A DNA stretch of 17,169 bases from Pseudomonadota bacterium (GCA_021779655.1 JAJYAF010000008.1:1-17169), one strand, 5' to 3'. Shown: positions 1-6,715, numbered from the stretch's first letter. Program-made: numbers and translations. The notes: generated from the letters alone by a model not told the origin.

Positions 1-96
1 GCGGGAAAGTTGAGCCGCGTCGCGGCGGGAAAGTTGAGCCGCGTCGCGGCGGGAAAGTTGAGCCGCGTCGCGGCGGGAAAGTTGAGCCGCGTCGCG
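1..96. repeat. 24-bp tandem repeat, four perfect copies, reaching the window edge
   Basis: The unit is GCGGGAAAGTTGAGCCGCGT plus CGCG, with copies at 1-24, 25-48, 49-72 and 73-96. The array touches the left edge, so the true copy number is unknown. The unit is a multiple of three and stays in frame with the minus-strand gspN, encoding the octapeptide AATRLNFP in each copy. There is no spacer between units, so this is a coding minisatellite and not a CRISPR. Confidence 0.97.
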
Positions 97-668
97 GCGG
101 GGGCGCCACCGGCAAATCGCGGGCGCAGGGCCACGAGGCCGCCGGCGGTGGACAGCACCACCACCTCGGCGCTGATGCTCTGTACCTTGTTCCCGGCCAC
201 CAGACCGCCGGGCTGAACGACCAGCGGCTTCTGCCCGTCCGCGGCGAAAATGGCGCTGGCCATGCCTTGCCCGACGATGATGGCGGAGAGCCGGGGCAGC
301 CCATCCCCGCCACTCGCCGCCACGGTAGGAGGGCGGCGGCCGGGAGTGAACAACGGCCGGGCGAGGATCGTCCGCGTCCAGCCCGCCACCTCCGTCTCCA
401 TGGCGCTCATCCCCGCCATTTCCATCCCCGTCATGTCCATCCCCGCCTTGTCCATCCCCGCCTTGTCCATTCCGGGCACCGCGCCGCTTGGTCGCGGTAA
501 TGGCGGGTCAGACAGGCCGCTCCCTCCGCCAGGGCCGGGCAGCAGTTCGGCCAGCAGTACCAGGCCGAGCGACACGGCCAGCACCAGGCGAGGTTTCAGC
601 CGGGTCAACCAGGCGGGCCGCCGCCAGCCGCCGCCTGCGCGGCGCGGCGCGGGGTTGCGCCGGCTCAC
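1..668 (-). CDS. gspN: T2SS inner-membrane protein, GspC/GspN (XpsN/LsdN) type, 3' end outside window
   Basis: The frame opens with a GTG whose last two bases belong to the TGA of gspM (GTGA overlap). It stays open to the left edge, giving 222 visible residues. It has a basic N-terminus, one membrane segment at about residues 28-43, a Met-rich repeat at about 66-87, and then a stretch at about 125-185 that resembles the GspC homology region (ending in ...VVLSTAGGLVALRPRF). The C-terminus is an octapeptide (AATRLNFP) repeated four times up to the window edge. In Xanthomonas and Gluconacetobacter systems the gene at this position is called N but acts like GspC, linking the GspL/GspM platform to the secretin GspD. 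gspD would be expected next on the left. The family call rests on the homology-region pattern and operon position; the repeat tail is not a family feature that I know. Confidence 0.75.
   Translation of the reverse strand, partial: MSRRNPAPRRAGGGWRRPAWLTRLKPRLVLAVSLGLVLLAELLPGPGGGSGLSDPPLPRPSGAVPGMDKAGMDKAGMDMTGMEMAGMSAMETEVAGWTRTILARPLFTPGRRPPTVAASGGDGLPRLSAIIVGQGMASAIFAADGQKPLVVQPGGLVAGNKVQSISAEVVVLSTAGGLVALRPRFAGGAPAATRLNFPAATRLNFPAATRLNFPAATRLNFP
408..467. repeat. 15-bp in-frame tandem repeat in gspN (Met-rich pentapeptides)
   Basis: There are four 15-bp units, each beginning CATCCCCG on the plus strand. The two at 438-452 and 453-467 are identical; the other two differ at a few bases. 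In the minus-strand gspN they encode GMDKA, GMDKA, GMDMT and GMEMA, followed by a further GM. The segment lies just after the membrane helix, so it should be periplasmic. Confidence 0.9.
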
Positions 669-1276
669 GGGTTCGCCACGGCGCGGAAGCCGCTGATGGT
701 GAGGCTCGCCTCCACCGGCGGCGCGCCATCGGCGCCCGATGGCCCGGCGCTGCTCAAGCTCAGCCCGTCCACCACCAGGCGCGGGGTGGCCGTTTCCACC
801 GCGGCGAGAAACCCGATCAGGGCGGGCCAGCTCGCCGTCAGGCTTACTTCCAGCCCGATCTTGCGCAACGCGCCCTCCGCCTGCACGGGGGCCAGGGCGG
901 TGCTGTCCAGTCCGGCTCCGGCTTGCGCCGCCAGATCCTGCAACGCCGATTGCAGATTCGCGCCGGCGATCGCATCGCTGCCTCCCTCCAGCAGCAAGCC
1001 GCCGCCCCCTGCTGATCCCTGGGCTGATTCCTGGGCTGATCCCTGGGCTGATTCCTGGGCGGCGACGGCGGCCTGCAACGCCGGAATTTCCCGCGCCAGG
1101 GCCGCCATATGCGCGGCCAGGGCGCGCTCCCGCGCCAGCTCGGCCCCCCGCTGCTGATACCAGCCCCAGAGGGGAGCGAGCACCGTGAGCCAGATCACCA
1201 GCAGCCCGGCGAGGGCGATGCCCAGCGCCAGGATCTGCCCGCGCCGGCCGTCGGGCAGGGCGAGGGCGGCGTTCAT
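665..1276 (-). CDS. gspM: T2SS inner-membrane platform protein GspM
   Basis: A 203-residue protein starting at ATG 1276, which overlaps the gspL stop as ATGA. A short cytoplasmic N-terminus (MNAALALPDGRRG) is followed by one strong membrane helix at about residues 16-43. A helical, probably coiled, periplasmic stretch comes next, then a low-complexity QESAQGSA repeat, then a C-terminal domain with the alternating pattern of the ferredoxin-like fold of GspM. The family binds GspL and helps couple the GspE ATPase to pseudopilus assembly. The same frame stays open upstream of 1276 across gspL, but that part is a shadow of gspL. GspM sequences are poorly conserved, so the call depends largely on topology and on lying directly behind gspL. 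Confidence 0.85.
   Translation of the reverse strand: MNAALALPDGRRGQILALGIALAGLLVIWLTVLAPLWGWYQQRGAELARERALAAHMAALAREIPALQAAVAAQESAQGSAQESAQGSAGGGGLLLEGGSDAIAGANLQSALQDLAAQAGAGLDSTALAPVQAEGALRKIGLEVSLTASWPALIGFLAAVETATPRLVVDGLSLSSAGPSGADGAPPVEASLTISGFRAVANP
1012..1059. repeat. 24-bp x2 (12-bp x4) in-frame repeat in gspM
   Basis: The 24-bp segment at 1012-1035 is repeated exactly at 1036-1059, and each is made of two 12-bp halves differing by one base. It encodes (QESAQGSA) twice, between the helical stalk and the C-terminal domain of GspM, where a flexible linker would tolerate length changes. Confidence 0.95.
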
Positions 1277-2283
1277 TCCGCCACCCCGGCGCGCAGCGAA
1301 AACAGATCCCCCCTGCCGTCGCTGGTCCGCGTGACCGGCGCGGTGAAGCCGGGGTTCCGCAGTCCCGGCACGGCGCTCAGCAGCGCGATCAGGCGGGCGG
1401 CATCGGCGGATTGGCCATCCATGGTCAGCGTGCCGGATTTCAGCGAAAGGTCGGACAGCGAGGTATTGTCGGGCAGGGCCTGGGTGAGGGCGGCGAGAAC
1501 CTGTAGCGCATCGCCCTGGCGCCGGGCGGCGGCGATGGCGGCGCGGCTGGAGGCGGCGGCCGCCAGCCGGGCGCGCAGCGTCTCCGCGGTCCGCGCCGCC
1601 GGGGCGCGGTCGGCCACCAGCGCCGCGGCCGCGTGCAACGCGATCTGCTGGCGGATGATGGGCAGAACCACGCAGGCCACGGCCAGTGCCGCGCATGGAA
1701 CGGTGAGCCCGGCCGGCCGGCGCCGGCGAGGCGCGTCCTCGTTCAGCGAAATCCGTCCGCCCTCGTATTCGATCCAGCCTGGCGCCAGGCGCTGCCCGGC
1801 CAGCCAGCCCAGCAGCGGCTCCAGTTGCGCGCGCGGCACGATGGACAGGCGCAGCCGCAGCCTGTCCCCCGCCCGATCCCCCGCCCGATCCCCCGCCCGA
1901 TCCCTCACCGGGCCGGAAACGCCCCAATAGACATCCGCGGCTGAAAACGGGGTGAGCCGGTCCATCTCGAAGCGCAGCATGGTCCGGATGTCCCGCGCCG
2001 CGGCCCGCGGCAGCAGGAGGTCGCGGCTCAGCAGGCTGCCGGCGGGCAGGCGCAGCAGCACCGGCAGGGCAGGCGGGTGCGTGCCGCCCTGCGGCTCGTC
2101 CAGACCGCGCAGCCGGCGAAGCTGTCCATGCTTGCGCAGCAGCAGCGAGCCGCGCGGCGCGCGTCCGCCCAGGCTGTCCAGGGCGATGATCAGCGCGTCG
2201 GGCGCCTGGCCCGGGCCGAGCAGTTCGGTGGCCAGGGTCCGTATCTGGCCAAGCCACCAGGCGAGGAATTCCATGAACATCAT
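1273..2283 (-). CDS. gspL: T2SS inner-membrane protein GspL
   Basis: A 336-residue protein. The cytoplasmic part (about 1-189) contains the GspL-like stretch LPRAAARDIRTMLRFEMDRL, in which an Arg- and Glu-rich helix precedes the linker. A single membrane helix follows at about 190-210 (LTVPCAALAVACVVLPII), then a periplasmic PilN-like domain with a coiled region and a C-terminal ferredoxin-like half. GspL recruits the GspE ATPase through its cytoplasmic part and pairs with GspM in the periplasm. It is shorter than the usual roughly 400 residues, because the N-terminal actin-like part looks reduced. The linker contains (AGDR) repeats. ATG codons at 2283, 2280 and 2274 are all possible starts; I see no clear ribosome binding site. 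It is separated from gspJ by 73 bases and overlaps gspM by four. Confidence 0.88.
   Translation of the reverse strand: MMFMEFLAWWLGQIRTLATELLGPGQAPDALIIALDSLGGRAPRGSLLLRKHGQLRRLRGLDEPQGGTHPPALPVLLRLPAGSLLSRDLLLPRAAARDIRTMLRFEMDRLTPFSAADVYWGVSGPVRDRAGDRAGDRAGDRLRLRLSIVPRAQLEPLLGWLAGQRLAPGWIEYEGGRISLNEDAPRRRRPAGLTVPCAALAVACVVLPIIRQQIALHAAAALVADRAPAARTAETLRARLAAAASSRAAIAAARRQGDALQVLAALTQALPDNTSLSDLSLKSGTLTMDGQSADAARLIALLSAVPGLRNPGFTAPVTRTSDGRGDLFSLRAGVAE
1865..1900. repeat. 12-bp x3 in-frame repeat in gspL
   Basis: Three perfect copies of TCCCCCGCCCGA, followed by a decayed partial copy. They encode AGDR repeated in the cytoplasmic part of GspL, after the segment ending DVYWGVSGPV. Confidence 0.93.
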
Positions 2284-2356
2284 GGCGCGCCCGGCCTGCG
2301 GCGGAACCCGTCGGGCAGGCCGGACGGACAGGGAAGCTTATGCGTCATTTTACCGT

Positions 2357-2923
2357 TCAATTCCCTTGCGCGGCGGGTGCGGCCACCAGGTCCGGCCAGG
2401 CGCGGCGGCGCAGGGCCAGGTGCATCCGCACCAGCAATGGCAGGCCCCCGCCGGACCAGCCCGTTTCCCAGACCGGACCGGACCCGGATGCGGATACCAG
2501 GTAGCTGAAACTTATCCCGTCCACCCCGGCGGCCAGAATGTCGGTCCCCGGCACCGGGGCCGGGCCGAGGGGCCTGCCCGGCGGGTGCGGCGCGTAGCGC
2601 AGCACCAGCACCCCGCCCGGGCCGCGCTGCAAGGCCACGTCCTGCAACCCGCCCACCGCCCCCGCGCCTTGCGGCAGGCGGGTGGTGAAGGCCAGGGCGA
2701 CCGGGCCTCCCTTCATGCTGCCCGGCTGGGCCTGTTCGATCATCCGGCGCAGCGCCATATCCGCCGCCGCCAGATCTTCCGGCGCCTGCGTGGCGTGGCG
2801 GCCGATGGCGATGGCGGCGGTTCCATACCGGAATGCCTGGGCGATTCCGGCCATGACGAGCCCGAACACGACCAGCGCCACCAGCATTTCGAGCAGCGTG
2901 AAACCCGCCTCGCCGCGCCTCAT
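2357..2923 (-). CDS. gspJ: T2SS minor pseudopilin GspJ
   Basis: A 188-residue prepilin. The leader MRRGEAG is cut after Gly7 by the prepilin peptidase, and the mature protein starts FTLLEMLVALVVFGLVMAGI with Glu at +5 and a long hydrophobic helix. The larger C-terminal domain of over 130 residues fits GspJ, which forms the pseudopilus tip together with GspI and GspK. The start chosen is ATG 2923, because it gives the seven-residue leader with the Gly/Phe cut site. The upstream ATGs at 2937 and 2951 open only five-codon frames. Translation is probably coupled to gspI through the repeated junction. No gspK follows, so the tip complex must be completed by a gene elsewhere or be simpler than usual. 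Confidence 0.92.
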   Translation of the reverse strand: MRRGEAGFTLLEMLVALVVFGLVMAGIAQAFRYGTAAIAIGRHATQAPEDLAAADMALRRMIEQAQPGSMKGGPVALAFTTRLPQGAGAVGGLQDVALQRGPGGVLVLRYAPHPPGRPLGPAPVPGTDILAAGVDGISFSYLVSASGSGPVWETGWSGGGLPLLVRMHLALRRRAWPDLVAAPAAQGN

Positions 2924-2958
2924 GCGCCGGGCCTCATGCGCCGGGCCTCATGCGCCGG
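2917..2958. repeat. 14-bp x3 perfect repeat at the gspI/gspJ junction
   Basis: Three perfect copies of GCCTCATGCGCCGG at 2917-2930, 2931-2944 and 2945-2958. On the minus strand each copy contains ATGAGG. The TGA ending gspI overlaps the first ATG (2951). That ATG reads M-R-P-G-A-stop, and its TGA overlaps the second ATG (2937). This again reads M-R-P-G-A-stop, and its TGA overlaps the true gspJ ATG (2923). The stop-start junction therefore occurs three times in a row. Confidence 0.97.
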
Positions 2959-3322
2959 GTCCCAGGCGCTTGCTGGTCAGCGTCACCGCCCGGCCGCCGA
3001 ACCGCTCTGTCACCTGCACGTCGTACAGGGTCAGGCTGCCCATGCCGGGTTCCGCCGCGATGCGGATTCCCCAGTGAAATCCGCCGCCATCGTCGCCGCT
3101 GAGCTGCCCGGTCCGCAGCCTCGTCAGCGTGCCGAGCGCCGCGAGATGCGATTGCGCGCGCGCCAGGGCTTCCTGATACCGCGCCGCGGTCACGTCTTCT
3201 CCCACCGCCGGGAAGCCCGCCTCGTAGAGCACGATGCACGCCAGCGCGGCGATCACCAGGGCGATCATGACCTCCAGCAGCGTGAAGCCCGCCTCGCTGG
3301 ACATGGCCGGTCCCGGCGTCAC
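2948..3322 (-). CDS. gspI: T2SS minor pseudopilin GspI
   Basis: A 124-residue prepilin with the class III signal SSEAG/FTLLEVMIALVIAAL, Glu at +5, and a short C-terminal domain of about 90 residues, which is typical of GspI. GspI nucleates the pseudopilus tip with GspJ and GspK. Two starts are possible: GTG 3322, which overlaps the gspH stop as GTGA and gives a 12-residue leader, or ATG 3304, which gives a six-residue leader (MSSEAG). I keep the GTG because overlap is the rule in this operon; the ATG is nearly as likely. The last codons (GPGA-stop) lie inside the first copy of the 14-bp junction repeat. Confidence 0.92.
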   Translation of the reverse strand: MTPGPAMSSEAGFTLLEVMIALVIAALACIVLYEAGFPAVGEDVTAARYQEALARAQSHLAALGTLTRLRTGQLSGDDGGGFHWGIRIAAEPGMGSLTLYDVQVTERFGGRAVTLTSKRLGPGA

Positions 3323-3699
3323 GGGCCGCTCACGCTGATGCGGCCGGTCAGCCAGTCCACGCTGATCAGGCGGCGAAGGCCCTGCGAGCCGAGCAGAACG
3401 GCCCCGCCGCTGGCACTGCCGTCAGGCTCGAACACCAGCCCGTCCGGCGGCATCCGGGCATTTAGCCAGCCCGGCAACGCCGGCAGGCTGAAACGCACGG
3501 GCTGGCCGGTGGCAATGGCGAGGCCCCGGTCCAGCCGCATCGCGGCGGCGACGCGCTGGGCGGCCCGCCCGATCTCCAGCCCATGACTGCGGGGCTGCGC
3601 GTAATAGGCGATAAGCAGCGCGGCCAGCGCCATCACCGCGAGGGTGACGAGCAATTCGAGCAGCGTGAAGCCCGCCTGCGCTCTATTGGGCGGCATCAT
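3319..3699 (-). CDS. gspH: T2SS pseudopilin GspH
   Basis: A 126-residue prepilin with leader MMPPNRAQAG cut before FTLLELLVTLAVMALAALLI, and Glu at +5. The short C-terminal domain has the strand-rich pattern of GspH (ending SVDWLTGRISVSGP). It follows gspF directly, where gspG stands in most T2SS operons. It lacks the calcium-binding C-terminal loop pattern expected of the major pseudopilin GspG, so I call it GspH. It overlaps gspF by 17 bases; the start could be ATG 3699 or the next codon, 3696. Confidence 0.88.
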   Translation of the reverse strand: MMPPNRAQAGFTLLELLVTLAVMALAALLIAYYAQPRSHGLEIGRAAQRVAAAMRLDRGLAIATGQPVRFSLPALPGWLNARMPPDGLVFEPDGSASGGAVLLGSQGLRRLISVDWLTGRISVSGP

Positions 3700-4894
3700 T
3701 GAGGCTGAGCATGGCCAGCAGCAGCGAAGACACGATGCCCGCCACCGCCGCCCCCATGAGGATCGTGATGGCCGGCACCAGCAGCGCCACCAGCCGCTGC
3801 AAGGCCAGGCGCGTGCGCTCCTCGAACATGTCGGCGGCGCGCAGGGCGAGCGGGCCGAGCTGGGCCGTCTCCTCGCCCAGGCGCAGCAGATGCACGAGCC
3901 GGCCGGGAAAGATTCCCGCCGCCCCCAGGGCGCGGGCCAGGCCCTGGCCGGTCCTGGCGCTCTCCGCCGCCGCCGCCACGGCAGCCTGCGCGGCCTTGTT
4001 GCCCAGCACCTCCTGCACGATTCCGAGTGCCGGCAGCAAAGCGACGCCGTTGACCAGCAGCATCCCCAGGGTACGGGAGAGGCGCGCGGCCAGGATGTCC
4101 CGCGCGATTCCGCCCGTGAGCGGCAGGCGCAGCATCAGCCTGTCCCACACCAGGCGTATCCCGGGCCGGGCGAGGGCGTGGCGTCCCCCCAGGCCCAGTG
4201 CCGCCAGCGCCGCCAGCGCATAGGGCCAGCAGGCGGACGCGGCATTGCCAAGTCCCAGCAGAAACGCCGTCGAGGCGGGCAAGGCAAGACCGTTCTCCGC
4301 GAAGAGCGGCGCGAATTGCGGCAGCACCCGGGTCAGCAGCAGCATGATCGAGCCGATGGCCGCCACCAGCAGAATGGCGGGGTAGACCATGGCCGATTGC
4401 ACCGCGGCGGTCAGGCCGCGCTGGCGTTCCAGCAGCCCGGCCAGCCGTTCCAGCGTGCCCGCCAGGTCGCCCCCCGCCTCGCCCGCCCGCACCAGGCCGA
4501 TATAAAGACGCGGAAAGCTTTTCGGCTCGCGCTGTAGCGCCTTGGCCAGGGTCATTCCGTCGCGCACCAGGTCCCGCGCGCGCCCCAGTACCGCGCCCAC
4601 CCGCTTGTTCGGCGCTTCCTCGGCCATCAGCCGCAAGGCGCGGTCGATATCCTGGCCGGCGGTGAGCAGGCTGGCGAGTTCCCGCGTCGCCTCGGTAAGC
4701 TCGCCCCGGCGCAGCGCCGTGCCGCCCAGCTCCAGGGAGAGCAGCCTGCCGCCCCGTCCAGCCGGGGCGATGCCGAGCACCATGGCGCCGCGCTTTTGCA
4801 GTTGCGCGGCAAGCGCCGCGGCGCTGTCGGCTTCCTGCACGCCCTTCAGCAGGGTGCCATCCGCCCCCAGGGCGCGGTAGCTGAACGGCGCCAT
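3683..4894 (-). CDS. gspF: T2SS inner-membrane platform protein GspF
   Basis: A 403-residue polytopic protein of the normal GspF length. It starts MAPFSYRALGADG, the usual family opening. Two cytoplasmic helical domains each carry the family motif (for example GEAGGDLAGTLERLAGLLE near residue 135, and LRLGEETAQLG near 330). Membrane segments lie at about 168-190, 218-235 and 365-395. GspF is the core platform protein that contacts GspE and GspL and is thought to be turned or moved to add pseudopilin subunits. The ATG shares one base with the gspE stop (TGATG), and the 3' end overlaps gspH. Confidence 0.96.
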   Translation of the reverse strand: MAPFSYRALGADGTLLKGVQEADSAAALAAQLQKRGAMVLGIAPAGRGGRLLSLELGGTALRRGELTEATRELASLLTAGQDIDRALRLMAEEAPNKRVGAVLGRARDLVRDGMTLAKALQREPKSFPRLYIGLVRAGEAGGDLAGTLERLAGLLERQRGLTAAVQSAMVYPAILLVAAIGSIMLLLTRVLPQFAPLFAENGLALPASTAFLLGLGNAASACWPYALAALAALGLGGRHALARPGIRLVWDRLMLRLPLTGGIARDILAARLSRTLGMLLVNGVALLPALGIVQEVLGNKAAQAAVAAAAESARTGQGLARALGAAGIFPGRLVHLLRLGEETAQLGPLALRAADMFEERTRLALQRLVALLVPAITILMGAAVAGIVSSLLLAMLSLNDAAQ

Positions 4895-6582
4895 CAGTCC
4901 TCGGCCCTCACCGCGCGCAGGATTTCCTCCACGGTGGTCTCGCCGCGCGCCACCGCCTCCATGCCCGCCGTGAGCATCGTCTTCATCCCCGCCGCGACCG
5001 CTTCACGCTCGATGACGTTTTGGTCGGCCTTGGCGAACAGCAGGCGTTCGAGCCTGGCGCCGGGCGTCAGGAACTCGGTGATCGCCTGGCGGCCGCGATA
5101 CCCGGTATTGCGGCAGGCGGGGCAGCCCCGGTGGCGGAAAATGGTCTCCGCGCCGATGTTGTAGCGGGTACGGAACTCCCCGGGCGTCGCAAGGGGCGTT
5201 TTGCATTCGTCGCACAGGCGGCGGACGAGGCGCTGCGCCAGCACCCCGCGCAGCACGGCGGCGATGAGGTAGTCCTCCATGCCCATGTCGCGCAGCCGGG
5301 TGATGGCGGCGGCGGCGGAGTTGGTATGCAGGGTGGAAAGCACGAGATGCCCGGTAAGCGCTGCCCGCGCCGCGATTTCCGCCGTTTCCAAGTCGCGGAT
5401 CTCGCCGACCATGATGATATTCGGATCGAGCCGCACGATGGAACGCAGCAGCGCCGCGAAATCCAGCCCGATCCGCGGCTTCACCTGAATCTGGTTGATC
5501 CCCGGAAGCTGGTATTCGATAGGGTCCTCGACGGTGATGATCTTGGCTTCCGGCGCGTTCAGCGACAGCAGGGCGGTGTAGAGCGTGGTGGTTTTACCCG
5601 AGCCGGTGGGCCCGGTGACGAGCAGCATGCCGTTCGGCGCCGCCAGAGCCGCGCGCAACCGCGCGATCACCTCCGCGTCGTGGCCCTGCGCCTCGAAATC
5701 GAAGGAGACGGAGGAGCGGTCGAGGATTCGCATCACCACGATCTCGCCATGCAGGCTGGGCGCGGTGGCGATGCGGAACACCACCTCCTGCCCGCGCACC
5801 GCGATGCGGATGCGCCCGTCCTGCGGCAGGCGCCGCTCGGCGATGTCGAGCCTGGCGAGGATTTTCAGGCGCGAGACGATGGCCGCCGCCAGCCGCGCCG
5901 GCTGGGTCTCGGCCTCCTGCAAATCGCCGTCGTAACGATAGCGGATCCGCACCCGGTCCTCGAACGGCTCGATATGGATGTCCGAGGCCATGCTTTCCAC
6001 GGCACGGCCGATGATCTGGTTGACGAGGCGGATCACCGGCGCCTCGCTCGCCATGTCCTTCAGCCGCTCGGTATCGTCCTCCGCCGGGCCTTCCGGGGCG
6101 GGCGCCGGTGCGGTCTCGTCCTCTTCCGGATAGAGCCGGGTCAGGGCCGTTTCCAGTTCGATGGGAATAGCCACCTGGCGGCGCAGGGGCAAACCCGTGG
6201 CGAGCTCGATGGCGCGGGCGGAAAATTCGTCCGACGGGTCGGCCATCGCCATGACCAGCATCTCCCGCCCGCCGCCGTGATTTTCGGCTGCCAGCGGCAG
6301 GCAGCGCGCCGCGCGCAGGAAGCGCGGGCGCAGCTGTTCCGGCAGTACCGGCGCTTCCGGATAGTGCTCCGGCCGCGCCAGAGGCAGGTTCAGTAGCGCC
6401 GCCCAGCATTCGGCCAGGCCGCGTTCGGTCACCAGGCCAAGCCGGACCAGCGCCTGGGCCGGGGTGAGGTCCGTCTCCCGGGCCACGGCGCGGGCGCGCT
6501 CCAGCGCGATGGCGTCGCAAACTCCCTGGGCGGCCAGACGCTCGAGCACCGCGTCCGGCGAAACGGAGGGTCGCAGATCCAT
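4894..6582 (-). CDS. gspE: T2SS assembly ATPase GspE
   Basis: A 562-residue secretion ATPase that powers pseudopilus assembly from the cytoplasmic face. An N-terminal GspE-N domain spans about 1-150 and an acidic Pro-rich linker about 152-170. The core follows, with Walker A GPTGSGKTTT (about 323-332), the Asp box (ITVEDPIEY), a degenerate Walker B IIMVGEIRD (about 389-397) and the His box LSTLHTNSA. The zinc motif with two CxxC pairs (CDEC near 456 and CPAC near 486) is intact and marks GspE rather than a retraction ATPase. It is the first gene of the operon. ATG 6582 has only a weak ribosome binding site (AAAAGG, about 5 bases upstream). The divergent region upstream holds a Pho-box-like element. 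Confidence 0.97.
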   Translation of the reverse strand: MDLRPSVSPDAVLERLAAQGVCDAIALERARAVARETDLTPAQALVRLGLVTERGLAECWAALLNLPLARPEHYPEAPVLPEQLRPRFLRAARCLPLAAENHGGGREMLVMAMADPSDEFSARAIELATGLPLRRQVAIPIELETALTRLYPEEDETAPAPAPEGPAEDDTERLKDMASEAPVIRLVNQIIGRAVESMASDIHIEPFEDRVRIRYRYDGDLQEAETQPARLAAAIVSRLKILARLDIAERRLPQDGRIRIAVRGQEVVFRIATAPSLHGEIVVMRILDRSSVSFDFEAQGHDAEVIARLRAALAAPNGMLLVTGPTGSGKTTTLYTALLSLNAPEAKIITVEDPIEYQLPGINQIQVKPRIGLDFAALLRSIVRLDPNIIMVGEIRDLETAEIAARAALTGHLVLSTLHTNSAAAAITRLRDMGMEDYLIAAVLRGVLAQRLVRRLCDECKTPLATPGEFRTRYNIGAETIFRHRGCPACRNTGYRGRQAITEFLTPGARLERLLFAKADQNVIEREAVAAGMKTMLTAGMEAVARGETTVEEILRAVRAED

Positions 6583-6616
6583 GCGGCCTTTTCGTGGCGC
6601 TCAAGGCGGATCGCAA

Positions 6617-6634
6617 GTGACAGAATCATGTCAG
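6617..6634 (-). promoter_or_regulatory. Pho-box-like direct repeat upstream of gspE
   Basis: The minus strand reads CTGACAT-GATT-CTGTCAC: two heptamers, each matching the PhoB half-site CTGTCAT at six of seven bases, with the classical 11-bp period. It lies 34 bases before the gspE ATG and points towards gspE, a suitable place for a PhoB-dependent promoter. I see no good -10 hexamer at the expected distance. The same bases also form a dyad (TGACA, six bases, TGTCA), so a dimeric repressor site is an alternative reading. Confidence 0.5.
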
Positions 6635-6700
6635 TCCTGCGGCTCTTGCAAGAATGGCGCAAGGTGAGAGAGCACGAGGGGGGAGGCATGGAAATCATAA

Positions 6701-6715
6701 TTGCGTCACACGCAA
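6701..6715. promoter_or_regulatory. Perfect 6-bp dyad, possible operator
   Basis: TTGCGT-CAC-ACGCAA is a perfect inverted repeat, 76 bases before the phosphoesterase start. It directly follows an AT-rich CATAAT at 6696-6701 that could be a -10 element, although no -35 stands 17 bases upstream. The arms are too short for a terminator and no T run follows, so an operator is the more likely role. The regulator is unknown. Confidence 0.3.

Noticed and set aside
1..96. Possible CRISPR array at the left edge
   Set aside because: The units are directly adjacent 24-bp copies with no variable spacers, and they are in frame with gspN.
1277..2257. Upstream extension of gspM as one long protein
   Set aside because: The upstream part is the second frame of gspL; GspM's cytoplasmic tail and membrane helix begin right after ATG 1276, which overlaps the gspL stop.
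1109..3586. Long open frames on the plus strand over the T2SS genes
   Set aside because: They lie opposite well-recognised genes, have Arg/Pro/Ala-rich composition and no family motifs. High GC content keeps antisense frames open.
5020..6396. 458-codon plus-strand frame opposite gspE
   Set aside because: It is antisense to the fully conserved GspE core, with no recognisable domain and a composition (His, Gly, Arg, Gln) typical of a shadow frame.
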